Positions 40,492-41,383 of a DNA stretch of 41,383 bases are shown one piece after another. A program made the translations under genes and the position numbers. The notes under the pieces are model-generated. The model was not told the DNA's origin and ran no database searches. It saw only the letters and a list, made by a program, of their open reading frames with translations. Position 1 is the first letter of the stretch; the number at the start of each line of letters is the position of its first letter. Source of the stretch: Methanobacteriota archaeon (GTDB taxonomy: Archaea > Thermoplasmatota > Poseidoniia > Poseidoniales > Poseidoniaceae); NCBI GenBank assembly GCA_002699515.1, contig PAAW01000052.1, positions 1 through 41,383 of the forward strand, given 5' to 3'.

Positions 40492-41383
40492 TTATGATTC
40501 TAATTCCTCAGGTCTAATCCTTAACCACGTTTGTGCTAAGAATATCAATAAATAAATTGATCCAAGCCATAATGCAGGTTTGACAATTACATCCAAGCCA
40601 TAAGAATCTAAACCTAATGGAAGGTAACTTAGTGCTTCTTCCATTGTAGTTACAGTAGATGCTGTTGTTATTATCACTATAGTCATAAAAAATAGTAAAC
40701 TAAAGAAGTCTAAAACCCAACGTAACCCTTCCATAACAGAATGACTTGTAGCTTTCATCTGATTAATTTCTGAACCAGTAACTACACTTGTTAATCCACT
40801 TACGCTTGACTGCATTAAGGTTAACAGGTCACGACCACCTTTCCATTCCATCTTACCTAATCTAAATCTATTCACAAATTCAATCACAACAAACAATAAT
40901 ACCCAAATTACTACCATTTCAAGTAGTGATTCTGCTCCTCTTAAATCTGGACCATTGTCTCCTGAAGCCCAAATAAATAATCCTACTAACCATCCAGTCA
41001 TGAAATATTGTGTCCAACGTGAAAAACGTGATAGTTTTTGTTTTAATTCACGATCATGCCCTAAAAATGCTTCAAGGATTACAACCAATAATACAGCAAT
41101 TCCTAAAACTAATGCAATTAAGACCCACCAACCATTATTTGCTGGTTCATTATCTTTCCAACCAAGCAACAATGATATCATTGTCCAGGCTATGACTACT
41201 GTAGATGTTAAATTTGTAATTGCTTGCATAACATACAATGGGTCATGACTATCGCGAAGGACGGATAAACCACCTACTAACCTAACTTCAAATGCTTCTT
41301 CCGCAGGTTCTTCTGCTTCTTCCGCAGGTTCTTCTGCTTCTTCCGCAGGTTCTTCTGCTTCTTCCGCGGGTTCTTCTGCTTCT
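40492..41383 (-). CDS. Multi-TM membrane protein with N-terminal Glu/Ala/Pro repeat extension (5' end beyond window)
   Basis: The supplied ORF starts at a TTG, but the frame stays open to the window edge: ...EAEEPAEEAEEPAEEAEEPAEEAFEVRLVGGLSVLRDSHDPLYVMQAITNL..., then about five TMs. Confidence 0.8.
   Translation of the reverse strand, partial: EAEEPAEEAEEPAEEAEEPAEEAEEPAEEAFEVRLVGGLSVLRDSHDPLYVMQAITNLTSTVVIAWTMISLLLGWKDNEPANNGWWVLIALVLGIAVLLVVILEAFLGHDRELKQKLSRFSRWTQYFMTGWLVGLFIWASGDNGPDLRGAESLLEMVVIWVLLFVVIEFVNRFRLGKMEWKGGRDLLTLMQSSVSGLTSVVTGSEINQMKATSHSVMEGLRWVLDFFSLLFFMTIVIITTASTVTTMEEALSYLPLGLDSYGLDVIVKPALWLGSIYLLIFLAQTWLRIRPEELES
41294..41383. repeat. 21-bp in-frame tandem repeat (gcttcttccgcaggttcttct), 4 full copies plus 6 nt, running off the window
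   Basis: Copies at 41294-41314, 41315-41335, 41336-41356 are identical; 41357-41377 differs at one base (gca to gcg); 41378-41383 begins a fifth. Encodes a 7-aa E/A/P unit on the minus strand. Confidence 0.95.

Overview
AT-rich archaeal chromosomal window. Bud32, a UPF0200 kinase, long secreted proteins with DxDxDG repeats and intron-less archaeal-style genes suggest a marine Thermoplasmatota/Marine Group II-like euryarchaeon; this taxonomy is inference. About 22 kb of the 41 kb encodes three membrane-anchored surface proteins on the minus strand: 2091 aa (SPRY-like, two discoidin-like domains, TSP3-like repeats, cytosolic tail with EF-hand), 4264 aa (RCC1 repeats, beta-propeller and putative Ig modules, TSP3-like repeats, one C-terminal TM, then coiled coil and HhH domain) and 1029 aa. 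Housekeeping genes are interspersed: ABC exporter, enoyl-CoA hydratase, XTP/dITP pyrophosphatase, CrcB, Bud32, NadA, DUF971, Mrp/NBP35, MscS, tRNA-Gly(GCC), type II glutamine synthetase, agmatinase, DUF4105 and topoisomerase IB. The strongest leads are: (1) a SpeD-like/deoxyhypusine-synthase-like fusion directly downstream of an agmatinase, plausibly a compact arginine-to-homospermidine pathway; (2) a completely cysteine-free Mrp/NBP35 ATPase whose CxxC region is replaced by a ~43-aa carboxypeptidase-regulatory-like insertion, next to a Cys-rich DUF971 gene (a split HCF101-like arrangement); (3) a giant surface protein with a cytosolic HhH DNA-binding-type tail. No CRISPR array, transposon or phage module was seen.
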